From positions 742 through 11,943 of the forward strand of contig DNBN01000207.1 in the NCBI GenBank assembly GCA_003491845.1: 11,202 bases of DNA. The letters run 5' to 3'. Below, piece by piece: positions 1 through 7,660 of the stretch. This DNA comes from Porticoccaceae bacterium (GTDB lineage: Bacteria > Pseudomonadota > Gammaproteobacteria > Pseudomonadales > Porticoccaceae). The first letter of the stretch is position 1. Each line of letters begins with the position of its first letter. A program made the translations under genes and the position numbers. The notes beneath the pieces were generated by a model. The model made no database searches and had not been told where the DNA came from. It worked only from the letters and a program-made list of their open reading frames with translations.

Positions 1-596
1 AATTCTTCGTTCAATGGCGCACCACCCACCATAACAATATACTTTTCCCGCAGTTGCTGCTCAGCAAGCGCATCAATGACTACTTTCATGTAGGGCATCG
101 TTGTTGTAAGTAGGGCAGACATACCGAGGATATCTGGCTTGTGCCGCTCCAGTGCTGCGAGATATTCTTCAACCGAGTTATTGATACCTATATCATGCAC
201 CTCAAAACCAGCACCTTCCATCATCATAGACACTAAATTTTTGCCGATATCATGAATATCGCCTTTAACCGTACCAATAACCATCGTACCTACGGGTTTT
301 GCACCAGTCTCGGCTAGTAGCGGCTTTAAAATAGTCATGCCTCCTTTCATTGCATTTGCCGCCAAAAGTACTTCTGGAACAAACAATATACCATCGCGAA
401 AATCAACACCCACAACTGTCATACCATCAACCAACGCTTCTCCTAAAACTCGCTCAGCAGACCACCCGCGCTGCAATAAAATCTCGGTGCCCTCCATAAC
501 CTCCTCTTTGAGTCCATCGTAGAGGTCATCATGCATTTGTAGCACTAGCTCATCATCAGGTAAATCAGCTAATATAATATCGTCGTTGTCAGACAT
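1..596 (-). CDS. Corrinoid (B12-binding) methyl-carrier protein, MttC/MtbC/MtgC-like, C-terminus cut by window edge
   Basis: Translating the minus strand from ATG at 594-596 gives 198 residues without a stop before the window ends; the family is usually about 210-230 aa, so only a short C-terminal piece is missing. Residues about 15-100 form the helical cap domain. The cobalamin-binding Rossmann domain follows, with the lower-ligand motif GDIHDIGKN at 112-120 (D113, H115, G118), an S-x-L motif at 160-162 (GMSALL) and the GG motif at 191-192. His115 would coordinate cobalt in the base-off, His-on form. The protein should shuttle a methyl group as methyl-Co(III) from the MttB-like enzyme next door to an acceptor methyltransferase. 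A GAGGG ribosome site (606-610) lies 9 nt before the ATG. The gap to the upstream mttB-like gene is 23 nt, so they are surely co-transcribed. The family is certain from the motifs; the substrate cannot be read from this protein. Confidence 0.95.
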   Translation of the reverse strand, partial: MSDNDDIILADLPDDELVLQMHDDLYDGLKEEVMEGTEILLQRGWSAERVLGEALVDGMTVVGVDFRDGILFVPEVLLAANAMKGGMTILKPLLAETGAKPVGTMVIGTVKGDIHDIGKNLVSMMMEGAGFEVHDIGINNSVEEYLAALERHKPDILGMSALLTTTMPYMKVVIDALAEQQLREKYIVMVGGAPLNEE

Positions 597-619
597 GGTT
601 TGTAACCCTCAAATAGGTA

Positions 620-2173
620 TTAATAATCGCGATCAGCAAAGGATCCTTTGCGTCGAGCCATAAAATCATTAAGCGCTTCATCAATCGCCGGATCTAACGT
701 TGGCGCCTGATACTCATTGAGCATTTTTTTCCACAAACTATTGGCTCGTTGAGCAGTATCTAGAGCACCATCAGCGGTCCATTGTTCAAAACTATTGTTG
801 TCAGCAACCGTTGAGCGATAAAAAGCTGTTTCAAAATTTGCTAGGGTGTGAGCCGAGCCCAAATAATGCTTACCCGGACCAACTTCGCGCACAGCGCTTA
901 AACCCTGTCCATTTTCTGACATATCCATGCCACCAAGTAATACTGAAATCATACTGGCTTGATCACAGTCCATAATAAATTTCTCATAACCCATAGCCAA
1001 TCCACCCTCTAACCAACCGGCGGTATGCAGCATAAAATTAACTCCCGCTAAGGATGCTGTTTGTAAGGTATTAGCTGCCTCATAGGCGGCTTGAGCATCA
1101 GGTATTTTAGAACCACAAAGGCCTCCACCACTACGAAATGGCACACCGAGCCTACGCGCAAGTGCCGCTGCCGCATAGAGAATTTGACTGGGCTCCGGGG
1201 TGCCAAACGTAGGCGCTCCAGAAGCCATTGAAACGGCTGCTGCGAAGGTTCCAAAGATCACCGGCGCACCAGGTCGACACAGCTGTGTAAAGGCTATACC
1301 AGCAAGGGCCTCCGCAAGAATCTGCGTCACCGTACCTGCCGCTGTCACAGGGGACATGGCGCCGGCCAAAATGAACGGTGACACTACAGTTGCTTGATTG
1401 TTCCGAGCATAAACTTTGAGAGAACCAAGCATGGTAGCATCATAGGTCATTGGAGAATTAACATTAATCAAACTAGTCAAGACACAGTTTTGATCGACAA
1501 ATTCCTCGCCAAAAACCAGCTTTGCCATATCAACTGTGTCTTGAGCGCGCTCATAATGTGTCACCGACCCCATCAATGGCTTATCACTGTATTTAAAGTG
1601 ACTATAAATCATATCAAAGTGGCGCTTATTCACGGGTAAATCTACAGGCTCACAGACTGTGCCGCCAGAATGATGTAAGCCTGGGGCCATGTAGGCAAGT
1701 TTCACGAAATTGTTGAAGTCTTCGATGGTCGCGTATCGGCGCCCTTGATCTATATCATGCACAAAAGGAGAACCATAAGCTGGTACTAAAACCGTGCGCT
1801 TGCCGCCTATAATCGTGCTTCGCTGAGGATTCCTTGCATGCTGCACATATTCTTTGGGGGCTGTTGCCTGAATTAGTGAACGGCAGAGGCCTTTGGGGAA
1901 ACGTACACGGGTCCCCTCCACGTCTGCACCTGCAGCTCTCCACATGTCTAATGCTTCGGCATCATCAAGGAAGTCGATACCTATTTCTTGAAGAATAGTG
2001 TCTGCATTATCTTCAATAATCTGTAAACTTTCTTCGCTAAGATAGTCCAAATAAGGAATTTTACGATCAATGTAAGGTGTAATTTCAACCGTGGTGTTAG
2101 CGCGAGCTTCACGCCGCCCCTCACGGCCACCACCACTTCTGCCTGATCTTCGTCTTGCCGTTACTTCAGTCAT
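620..2173 (-). CDS. Trimethylamine methyltransferase family protein (MttB/MtgB superfamily, non-pyrrolysine)
   Basis: The 517-aa product matches the MttB superfamily over its length, with the helix-rich start 'YLSEESLQIIEDNADTIL' (44-61), 'VPAYGSPFVHD' (130-140), 'GAMSPVTAAGT' (271-281) and 'GGGLCGSKIPDAQAAYE' (349-365). Members transfer a methyl group from a quaternary or tertiary amine to Co(I) of a partner corrinoid protein; that partner is encoded 23 nt downstream. Archaeal-type MttB for trimethylamine needs pyrrolysine at an in-frame UAG. This frame has no amber codon and stops at TAA, so it falls with the non-Pyl members, of which characterised examples demethylate glycine betaine, proline betaine or carnitine. 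Residues 7-24 form a basic Arg/Gly-rich tail ahead of the fold. The ribosome site is weak (TTGAG just before ATG; GGA about 9 nt further up). The dimethylglycine dehydrogenase-like gene 141 nt upstream on the same strand favours glycine betaine, but that is inference. Confidence 0.92.
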   Translation of the reverse strand: MTEVTARRRSGRSGGGREGRREARANTTVEITPYIDRKIPYLDYLSEESLQIIEDNADTILQEIGIDFLDDAEALDMWRAAGADVEGTRVRFPKGLCRSLIQATAPKEYVQHARNPQRSTIIGGKRTVLVPAYGSPFVHDIDQGRRYATIEDFNNFVKLAYMAPGLHHSGGTVCEPVDLPVNKRHFDMIYSHFKYSDKPLMGSVTHYERAQDTVDMAKLVFGEEFVDQNCVLTSLINVNSPMTYDATMLGSLKVYARNNQATVVSPFILAGAMSPVTAAGTVTQILAEALAGIAFTQLCRPGAPVIFGTFAAAVSMASGAPTFGTPEPSQILYAAAALARRLGVPFRSGGGLCGSKIPDAQAAYEAANTLQTASLAGVNFMLHTAGWLEGGLAMGYEKFIMDCDQASMISVLLGGMDMSENGQGLSAVREVGPGKHYLGSAHTLANFETAFYRSTVADNNSFEQWTADGALDTAQRANSLWKKMLNEYQAPTLDPAIDEALNDFMARRKGSFADRDY

Positions 2174-2190
2174 CTCAATGCGTCCAATTA

Positions 2191-2259
2191 AGGCTTTTTA
2201 TCGCCGGTTCTAATCCTACTTTTTATCAACGAAGTCTGTGCTTCTTTAGGCTTTATCGC
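2191..2259. repeat. Pair of imperfect direct repeats in the gap before the mttB-like gene
   Basis: AGGCTTTTTATCGC at 2191-2204 and AGGCTTTATCGC at 2248-2259 repeat in the same orientation, start to start 57 nt apart, and differ by two T residues. They sit in the 141-bp gap (2174-2314) between the dehydrogenase stop and the mttB-like start. Apart from these repeats I see no convincing promoter or terminator in the gap. They could be a paired regulator site or chance. Confidence 0.35.
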
Positions 2260-2314
2260 ATACTAACTAGCGACATTGCTGTATATCCTTGCGACACCTA
2301 AAAGTTACTCCACT

Positions 2315-4828
2315 TTAGCTTCTAAGCGCTACATTCTCTGGGTCAAAAGCAGATTCTGAAATCACTGTGGTACGATGACGTTGCCCAAGAATTTCAATAT
2401 GCAACTGGGTACCTACCTCTGCGAAGTCACTCTTAACTAAGCCTAGGGCTAGGGATTTATTCACCCGAAATCCAAATCCACCGGAAGTCGCCCGCCCAAC
2501 AAGCTCGCCGTCCTTATAAAGCCCTTCAGATCCGCGAGCGTCTGCATCAATAACGTCGTGCACCTCCAATGTAACAAATCGATTAACAAAGCCACGATCT
2601 TGCCATGCAAGCAAAGCTGCTTTACCGACGAAATCAATAGGTTTATCAAGCTTTACAAAGCGATCCAAACCCGACTCTAGCGCGGCGTATTCGATAGACA
2701 TTTCTCGAGGGATTAAGCGATAGGATTTCTCTAGCCGCATAGAATCCATCGCACGAATACCAAAAGGCTTAATGTCAAACTCTGCACCAGCCTTGATAAG
2801 TTCATCAAAGATATAATTTTGCATTTCAATCGGGTGATGAAGCTCCCAACCCAGTTCACCCACAAAATTAACTCGAAGCGCCTCTGCCTGCGCATAGCCT
2901 ACATTGATAGACTTACCAGTTAGCCATTTGAAATTATCATTAGATAGATCAGTGTCAGTCAGTTTTTGCAGCACCGCTCGAGACTTTGGACCCGCCAGCA
3001 CCAGCACACCCATTTGAGTGGTGATCTTTTGCAGTTGAACTGACCCATCTCTAGGTGCAAGCTTAGTAAGATAGTCCCAATCATGACGCTCGCTAGCACC
3101 GGCGAAAACCAGGTAATAGCTATTTTTTGCCCGCTTATAAATGGTAAATTCTGCCCTAACACCACCATTGAGGGAGAGCATATGACAAAGACCAACTCTG
3201 CCAATCGCCTTAGGAACGTTATTAGCTACGATACTATTTAGCCAAGCTTCAGCACCAACGCCAGAAACCGTTGCTTTAGAAAAAGCCGACATATCCAAAA
3301 GACCCACTTTTTCATGAACATGGCGACATTCATTGCCCACGAAATCAAAATAATTAGAGCGTCGAAATGAATTTTTCTCTACAATCCGTCCGTCGGTTAA
3401 AGCTGTTGAGTGGTTTTTATTCCACAGCGTGTCATCCTTATTTAGATCATTAGCCGACAACGAATAGTCCTCTGGCGCGAACCAGTTTGGCCGTTCCCAT
3501 CCATAGACACTGCCAAATACAGCACCGAGATGTTTCATTCGATCATAACAGGGAGAGGTCTTAAGAGGCCGGGCAGCACTGCGTTCCTCATCAGGATAAT
3601 GATTTTTAAACACATGATCGTAGGCCTCTTCATTTTTACTACGCAAATAGCCTCTGGTGGCGTAAGGGCCAAATCGTCGCGGGTCCACTCCCATCATATC
3701 GACAGTGGGTTCTCCATCCACAATCCATTCGGCTAGTTGCCAGCCGGCGCCGCCAGCAGCAGTAATACCAAAGCTATGGCCTTCATTAAGCCAGAAATTC
3801 TTTAGTCCCCAGGCTGGGCCCACAATAGGGTTTCCGTCTGGTGTGTACGCAATAGCACCGTTATAGATAGTTTTAACACCCACCTCAGAGAAAGCAGGAA
3901 CGCGATTCATACAGGCTTCGACATGCGGCATAAGACGATCAAGATCACCATTAAAAAGCTCGTACTCTGACTCAGCGTTTGGTCCATCAACATAACAACA
4001 AGGGGCTCCCTCTTCATAGGGTCCCAAAATCATGCCACCAGCTTCCTCTCGCAGATAATAACCCGCGTCTGACTCACGCAATACCGGTTGCTCTGGTAGT
4101 CCAGCGGCTTTGCGCGCCAAGATATCTGGATGCGGATCGGTAACTATATATTGATGCTCTACAGGAATAACTGGGATATCCAAACCTACCATTTCACCTG
4201 TTTGACGGGCAAAATTTCCTGTACAACAAACCACATGTTGACAGTAAATATCGCCCTTATCTGTCTTTACAATCCAGCTGTCATCTGTTTGTTGTTCTAA
4301 ATCAACAACTACGGTGTTTCGATAGATTTCAGCACCTCTAGCTCGCGCGCCCTTAGCCAATGCCTGGGTCAGGTCCGCAGGCTGAATATACCCGTCATCT
4401 GGATGTTGAATAGCACCTATGAGTCCTTCGGTGTTGCACATGGGCCATGCTTCTTTGACCTGTTCTGGAGTAAGAAAGTTAACTTCAACACCCACCGTTT
4501 GAGCGACCCCAGCATAATATTTGTATTCATCCATTCGATCCTCAGTAGATGCCAATCGAATGTTAGAAACCACGCTGAAACCGACATTTTGCTCGGTCTC
4601 TTTTTCTAACTCATGATAAAAATTTACCGAGTACTGATGAAGTTTACCAACCGAATAGCTCATATTAAATAATGGTAATAGTCCAGCGGCATGCCAAGTA
4701 GAACCAGATGTCAGCTCCTTTCGTTCAACTAAAACAACGTCTGTCCAGCCTTTTTTAGCCAAATGATAAAGAGTGCTCACCCCCACTACACCGCCACCAA
4801 CTACTACTACCTGCGCATTTTTCTTCAT
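2315..4828 (-). CDS. Dimethylglycine dehydrogenase-like FAD oxidoreductase with GcvT folate domain
   Basis: The 837-aa product aligns by eye end to end with animal mitochondrial dimethylglycine dehydrogenase (866 aa with its targeting peptide). Residues 1-370 are the DAO-type FAD domain, with GGGVVG at 11-16 and GSTWHAAG at 42-49. His46 matches the histidine that carries covalent FAD in DMGDH, and 'PVEHQYIVTD' matches the substrate-side HQY segment. A linker domain follows. From about residue 470 a GcvT/aminomethyltransferase folate-binding domain begins, with 'GELGWELHHP' and 'GIRAMDSMRLEKSYR' (about 690-705), then a C-terminal barrel. The expected reaction oxidises an N-methyl group and passes the formaldehyde-level carbon to tetrahydrofolate as 5,10-methylene-THF. 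Electrons go to an electron-transfer flavoprotein or oxygen. No signal peptide is seen, so it is cytoplasmic. The ATG is preceded by a modest GAGAG site (4835-4839). Sarcosine dehydrogenase or another N-methyl amino acid dehydrogenase remains possible. Confidence 0.9.
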   Translation of the reverse strand: MKKNAQVVVVGGGVVGVSTLYHLAKKGWTDVVLVERKELTSGSTWHAAGLLPLFNMSYSVGKLHQYSVNFYHELEKETEQNVGFSVVSNIRLASTEDRMDEYKYYAGVAQTVGVEVNFLTPEQVKEAWPMCNTEGLIGAIQHPDDGYIQPADLTQALAKGARARGAEIYRNTVVVDLEQQTDDSWIVKTDKGDIYCQHVVCCTGNFARQTGEMVGLDIPVIPVEHQYIVTDPHPDILARKAAGLPEQPVLRESDAGYYLREEAGGMILGPYEEGAPCCYVDGPNAESEYELFNGDLDRLMPHVEACMNRVPAFSEVGVKTIYNGAIAYTPDGNPIVGPAWGLKNFWLNEGHSFGITAAGGAGWQLAEWIVDGEPTVDMMGVDPRRFGPYATRGYLRSKNEEAYDHVFKNHYPDEERSAARPLKTSPCYDRMKHLGAVFGSVYGWERPNWFAPEDYSLSANDLNKDDTLWNKNHSTALTDGRIVEKNSFRRSNYFDFVGNECRHVHEKVGLLDMSAFSKATVSGVGAEAWLNSIVANNVPKAIGRVGLCHMLSLNGGVRAEFTIYKRAKNSYYLVFAGASERHDWDYLTKLAPRDGSVQLQKITTQMGVLVLAGPKSRAVLQKLTDTDLSNDNFKWLTGKSINVGYAQAEALRVNFVGELGWELHHPIEMQNYIFDELIKAGAEFDIKPFGIRAMDSMRLEKSYRLIPREMSIEYAALESGLDRFVKLDKPIDFVGKAALLAWQDRGFVNRFVTLEVHDVIDADARGSEGLYKDGELVGRATSGGFGFRVNKSLALGLVKSDFAEVGTQLHIEILGQRHRTTVISESAFDPENVALRS

Positions 4829-4859
4829 GCTGATCTCTCGTATTAACTCGTTAAAAAAA

Positions 4860-4887
4860 CCATTATTTTTGAGAGTGTAACTGTCAA
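4860..4887 (-). promoter_or_regulatory. Candidate sigma70 promoter for the dehydrogenase gene
   Basis: On the minus strand a perfect -35 box TTGACA lies at 4887-4882. The best -10 options are weak: AATAAT at 4867-4862 (14-nt spacer) or TAATGG at 4865-4860 (16-nt spacer). A good -35 with a poor -10 is typical of promoters that need or respond to a regulator, and an operator-like half-site begins directly beside this -35 box. The dehydrogenase ATG is about 32 nt further on. Prediction only. Confidence 0.4.
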
Positions 4888-4921
4888 ACCGTCCTCAATA
4901 GGTTACAGTTACGACAACTGT
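4877..4921. promoter_or_regulatory. Operator-like cluster of AACTGT half-sites in the divergent control region
   Basis: Within 45 bp the hexamer AACTGT occurs at 4879-4884 and 4916-4921, and its complement ACAGTT at 4905-4910. The last two form a perfect 6-5-6 inverted repeat (4905-4921). The first two extend to GTAACTGT (4877-4884) and ACAGTTAC (4905-4912), backed by AACC/GGTT (4887-4890 and 4901-4904), and could also fold as a hairpin in the leader. The first half-site abuts and partly overlaps the TTGACA box of the leftward promoter. The layout suits a dimeric regulator controlling the leftward module and perhaps fhs as well. The regulator itself is not in the window. Confidence 0.5.
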
Positions 4922-4979
4922 GTATCTGACAACGCCACCTTAAACAGAAGAGACTTCGAGTCGATCTTAACGTCGTTTT

Positions 4980-5002
4980 TAAGACATCAACCGACGGTCT
5001 TA
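4980..5002. repeat. Inverted repeat TAAGAC/GTCTTA in the fhs upstream region
   Basis: TAAGAC at 4980-4985 and GTCTTA at 4997-5002 are perfect complements around an 11-nt centre. The site lies about 10 bp upstream of the candidate fhs -35 box. It may be a second regulator site or a weak hairpin; a 6-bp arm pair could be chance. Confidence 0.3.
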
Positions 5003-5010
5003 GAGATTCG

Positions 5011-5037
5011 TTGAAAGCTTAGTTTACCGAAGATACT
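5011..5037 (+). promoter_or_regulatory. Candidate sigma70 promoter for fhs
   Basis: TTGAAA (5011-5016) matches the -35 consensus at five of six bases, and GATACT (5032-5037) matches the -10 at four of six. The spacer is 15 nt, shorter than the ideal 17, so this is a weak prediction. The AAGGA ribosome site (5066-5070) and the ATG at 5080 follow at suitable distances. Confidence 0.35.
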
Positions 5038-5079
5038 GAGCTAACAATCGAAGCCTGTATTAAACAAGGATTAATAGCT

Positions 5080-6747
5080 ATGAGTGATATTGAAATTGCC
5101 CGTGATGCGACAATGAAACCCATCGAAGAGGTGGCTGCAAAACTAGACATTCCTGCCTCAGCCATCATTGCTTATGGCAAAACGAAGGCGAAGATTGATC
5201 CTGAGTACCTAACTACGTTAAAAGACCGACCTGATGGCAAATTGATTCTAGTGACTGCCATTACACCCACGCCCGCCGGTGAAGGTAAAACAACTACCTC
5301 CGTTGGCTTGACCGACGCGCTCAACAGGATTGGTAAAAAGTCTATCGTCTGTTTACGCGAACCCAGCTTGGGTCCTTGTTTTGGCATGAAAGGCGGTGCT
5401 GCAGGCGGTGGCTATGCGCAAGTAGTACCCATGGAAGATATAAATTTACACTTTACCGGTGATTTTCATGCCATTGGTGCAGCTCACAACCTATTGTCGG
5501 CGCTATTAGATAATCATATCCACTGGGGCAATGATCTTGAGATTGATGCTAGACGGGTACAATGGAAGCGCGTCATTGATATGAATGACCGAGCTCTGCG
5601 AAATATCAATTGCGGGCTTGGGGGCCCAGGAAATGGTTTTCCTCGTCAGGATGGCTACGACATAACCGTGGCCTCTGAAATTATGGCTATCTTTTGTTTA
5701 GCTAATGATTTGGATGACTTAAAAGCTCGACTTAACAAAATTGTAGTGGCCTATACTCGAGATCATCAGCCAATTTTGGCTAGTCAGATAAAGGGAATTG
5801 GCGCAATGGCTGTGCTCCTGAAGGATGCTATTGCCCCCAATCTGGTGCAAACATTGGAAAATAATCCGGCAATTATTCACGGCGGCCCTTTTGCGAACAT
5901 TGCTCATGGCTGTAATTCAGTGATTGCCACGAGAGCTGGCCTAAAAATGGCAGACTATGTCGTAACCGAAGCAGGGTTTGGCGCTGATTTAGGTGCCGAA
6001 AAGTTTTTTAACATCAAATGTCGAAGCGCGGACTTGAAGCCAGCAGCAGCAGTAATTGTTGCTACTGTTAGAGCGCTTAAGATGCATGGTGGAATAGCTA
6101 AAGAGGCTTTGAGCCAAGAGAATGTTGCCGCACTTCAAGAAGGCTGTAATAATTTGCTTAGACATATTGAAAACGTCAAGTCCTTCGGCGTTCCTGTGGT
6201 GGTCGCAGTAAACAGATTTATTACAGATACAGATGCTGAAGTAGCTATGATCCAACGGATTGCTCAAGTTTCTGGCGTAAAAGCCGTGTCATGCACACAC
6301 TGGTCTGATGGCGGTGCTGGCACTGAGGCGCTCGCCGAGGAGGTGGTTCGTATTGTTGACTCTGAAGTAGCTGATTTCGCACCGCTGTATGCTGATGAAT
6401 TACCTATTTGGGATAAAATCAAAACTATCGCGACCAAGCTATATCGTGCAGATGACATCATAGCGGATCAAAAAATACGTGATCAAATTCAAACCCTTCA
6501 GGATTCTGGCTACGGTCATTTTCCGGTTTGTATCGCTAAAAGTCAGTACAGTTTCTCAACGGACCCAAATCTTAAAGGTGCGCCAACTGACCACATTATG
6601 GCAATTCGTGAAGTGCGTCTATCTGCAGGTGCTGGTTTCATTGTGGTAGTCTGTGGTGACATCATGACTATGCCAGGACTACCAAGAATGCCGGCTGCTA
6701 ATAATATTGATATAGATGCTAATGGCGAGGTTATGGGACTATTTTAA
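5080..6747 (+). CDS. fhs: Formate-tetrahydrofolate ligase (10-formyl-THF synthetase)
   Basis: The 555-aa product has the usual length of the monofunctional bacterial enzyme. It shows the family signatures: the P-loop [10 protein letters not shown] at residues 64-73, '[19 protein letters not shown]' shortly after, '[18 protein letters not shown]', '[14 protein letters not shown]', '[13 protein letters not shown]' and the C-terminal '[12 protein letters not shown]'. It joins formate and THF at the cost of ATP, or runs in reverse to release formate and ATP from 10-formyl-THF; it is cytoplasmic. The start is supported by AAGGA 9 nt upstream and by the usual N-terminal '[11 protein letters not shown]' helix. 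It is transcribed divergently from the dehydrogenase/MttB-like module. This placement fits a role in clearing or recycling one-carbon units from methyl-group oxidation. The stop codon lies 14 nt before the probable rlmA start, so the two are likely co-translated. Confidence 0.97.
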   Translation: MSDIEIARDATMKPIEEVAAKLDIPASAIIAYGKTKAKIDPEYLTTLKDRPDGKLILVTAITPTPAGEGKTTTSVGLTDALNRIGKKSIVCLREPSLGPCFGMKGGAAGGGYAQVVPMEDINLHFTGDFHAIGAAHNLLSALLDNHIHWGNDLEIDARRVQWKRVIDMNDRALRNINCGLGGPGNGFPRQDGYDITVASEIMAIFCLANDLDDLKARLNKIVVAYTRDHQPILASQIKGIGAMAVLLKDAIAPNLVQTLENNPAIIHGGPFANIAHGCNSVIATRAGLKMADYVVTEAGFGADLGAEKFFNIKCRSADLKPAAAVIVATVRALKMHGGIAKEALSQENVAALQEGCNNLLRHIENVKSFGVPVVVAVNRFITDTDAEVAMIQRIAQVSGVKAVSCTHWSDGGAGTEALAEEVVRIVDSEVADFAPLYADELPIWDKIKTIATKLYRADDIIADQKIRDQIQTLQDSGYGHFPVCIAKSQYSFSTDPNLKGAPTDHIMAIREVRLSAGAGFIVVVCGDIMTMPGLPRMPAANNIDIDANGEVMGLF

Positions 6748-6756
6748 ACCGGACGA

Positions 6757-6806
6757 AGCGCCTGGTCACCGCACTTAAGTGTCCTAACTGCGATGACCAG
6801 CTCGCT
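6757..6806 (+). promoter_or_regulatory. Long hairpin spanning the fhs-rlmA junction
   Basis: CTGGTCACCGCA (6762-6773) pairs with TGCGATGACCAG (6789-6800) at 11 of 12 positions around a 15-nt loop. AGCG (6757-6760) and CGCT (6803-6806) extend the stem beyond a small internal loop. The hairpin begins 9 nt after the fhs stop and holds the probable CTG start of rlmA in its 5' arm. No T-run follows, so it is not a standard intrinsic terminator. A role in translational coupling or mRNA processing is a guess; part of the pairing may be coincidence, because the region also codes for the RlmA zinc finger. Confidence 0.5.
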
Positions 6807-7601
6807 CTAACTCAGCTAGGTAAATGTTATCAGTGTATTAATCAACATAGCTTCGATGTGGCTCGAGAGGGCTATATCAATCTGCATTTAGCACAGCATA
6901 AACGTAGCAAAACCCCTGGCGACAGTGATCAGATGATGAAAAGTCGGCAGCGCTTTTTAAATGCTGGTTACTATCAATGCCTTGCTGAATCAGTTGCGGA
7001 GCTAATCAAACAAGAATCTATCTGTGCTGTGAAAACGCTTCTGGACATAGGGTGTGGCGAGGGTTATTACTTACAATATCTATCTCAAATAAAGGCGATA
7101 GAAAATCTCAATCTGATTGGCATAGATATTTCTAAATCTGGAGTAAAGCTTGCGGCAAAACGGCACATTGATGCCCAGCTAATTGTTGATAGCGCCTATA
7201 ACCTCCCACTGTTTAATACGAGCATTGATGTTGTTTTGTCGATTTTCTCGCCACTGTGTCCAAAAGAAACAGCACGCGTATTAAAACCTGGCGGAGTACT
7301 CATTATGGTAGGTCCTGGCGAGCAACATTTGAGCGGTCTGACAACACATATTTATGATCAGCATCAACCCCACCAGGGTAATTTTAAACTAATCGACGAA
7401 CAGGGATTGTTTGCGCTAAAAAAATCCACTAATTTACAGCAAAATATCAGTGTAAAAAAAACAGACATTGAAAATCTATTAACCATGACACCCTATTACT
7501 GGCACACCAGCCCCGAACAAAAAAAGCTGCTATCTTCGCTGCCCGTTTTAATAACGCCTATCGAGTTCCATTTGCGAGTATATGAAAAAATAAGCTCCTA
7601 A
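6762..7601 (+). CDS. rlmA: 23S rRNA (guanine-N1)-methyltransferase RlmA, rare start codon
   Basis: The product resembles E. coli RlmA, which methylates N1 of G745 in 23S rRNA using S-adenosylmethionine. After the zinc finger comes 'AREGYINLHLAQHKRSKTPGDS', the family's signature segment, then the SAM motif 'LLDIGCGEGYY' and 'VLKPGGVLIMVGPGEQHL'. The first ordinary start in frame, GTG 6858, would remove the zinc finger. The frame upstream of it is open back to 6723 and encodes CPNC and then YQCINQHSFD, which match the C-x2-C and C-x3-H zinc ligands of E. coli RlmA. There is no ATG, GTG or TTG in that stretch. I chose CTG 6762, which gives 279 aa (E. coli 269) with ligands C7, C10, C25 and H29 and a GGA 8 nt upstream. 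ATT 6741, overlapping the end of fhs, is the alternative. A sequencing error is also possible. The gene identity is firm; the start is not. Confidence 0.88.
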   Translation: MVTALKCPNCDDQLALTQLGKCYQCINQHSFDVAREGYINLHLAQHKRSKTPGDSDQMMKSRQRFLNAGYYQCLAESVAELIKQESICAVKTLLDIGCGEGYYLQYLSQIKAIENLNLIGIDISKSGVKLAAKRHIDAQLIVDSAYNLPLFNTSIDVVLSIFSPLCPKETARVLKPGGVLIMVGPGEQHLSGLTTHIYDQHQPHQGNFKLIDEQGLFALKKSTNLQQNISVKKTDIENLLTMTPYYWHTSPEQKKLLSSLPVLITPIEFHLRVYEKISS

Positions 7602-7660
7602 GGTTAAACAGCCGATCTCCAATGATAGTATAGTCAAAACAGGATACCAAAGAACGACTG

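Noticed and set aside
1048-1639. Small frames opposite or shifted within the mttB-like gene
   Set aside because: They are fully inside a strongly supported gene, lack ribosome sites and resemble no family. The same applies to small overlapping frames within the dehydrogenase, fhs, FGE, GST and phosphatase genes.
620-2173. Pyrrolysine-containing trimethylamine methyltransferase
   Set aside because: There is no in-frame TAG; the reading frame is full length without one and ends at TAA.
6757-6806. Intrinsic terminator of fhs
   Set aside because: The stem is followed by mixed sequence and not by a T-run, and it lies within the rlmA coding frame.
6858-7601. RlmA starting at GTG 6858 (247 aa)
   Set aside because: It would begin inside the conserved zinc-finger/AREGY region and lose all four zinc ligands, which are clearly encoded upstream in the same frame.
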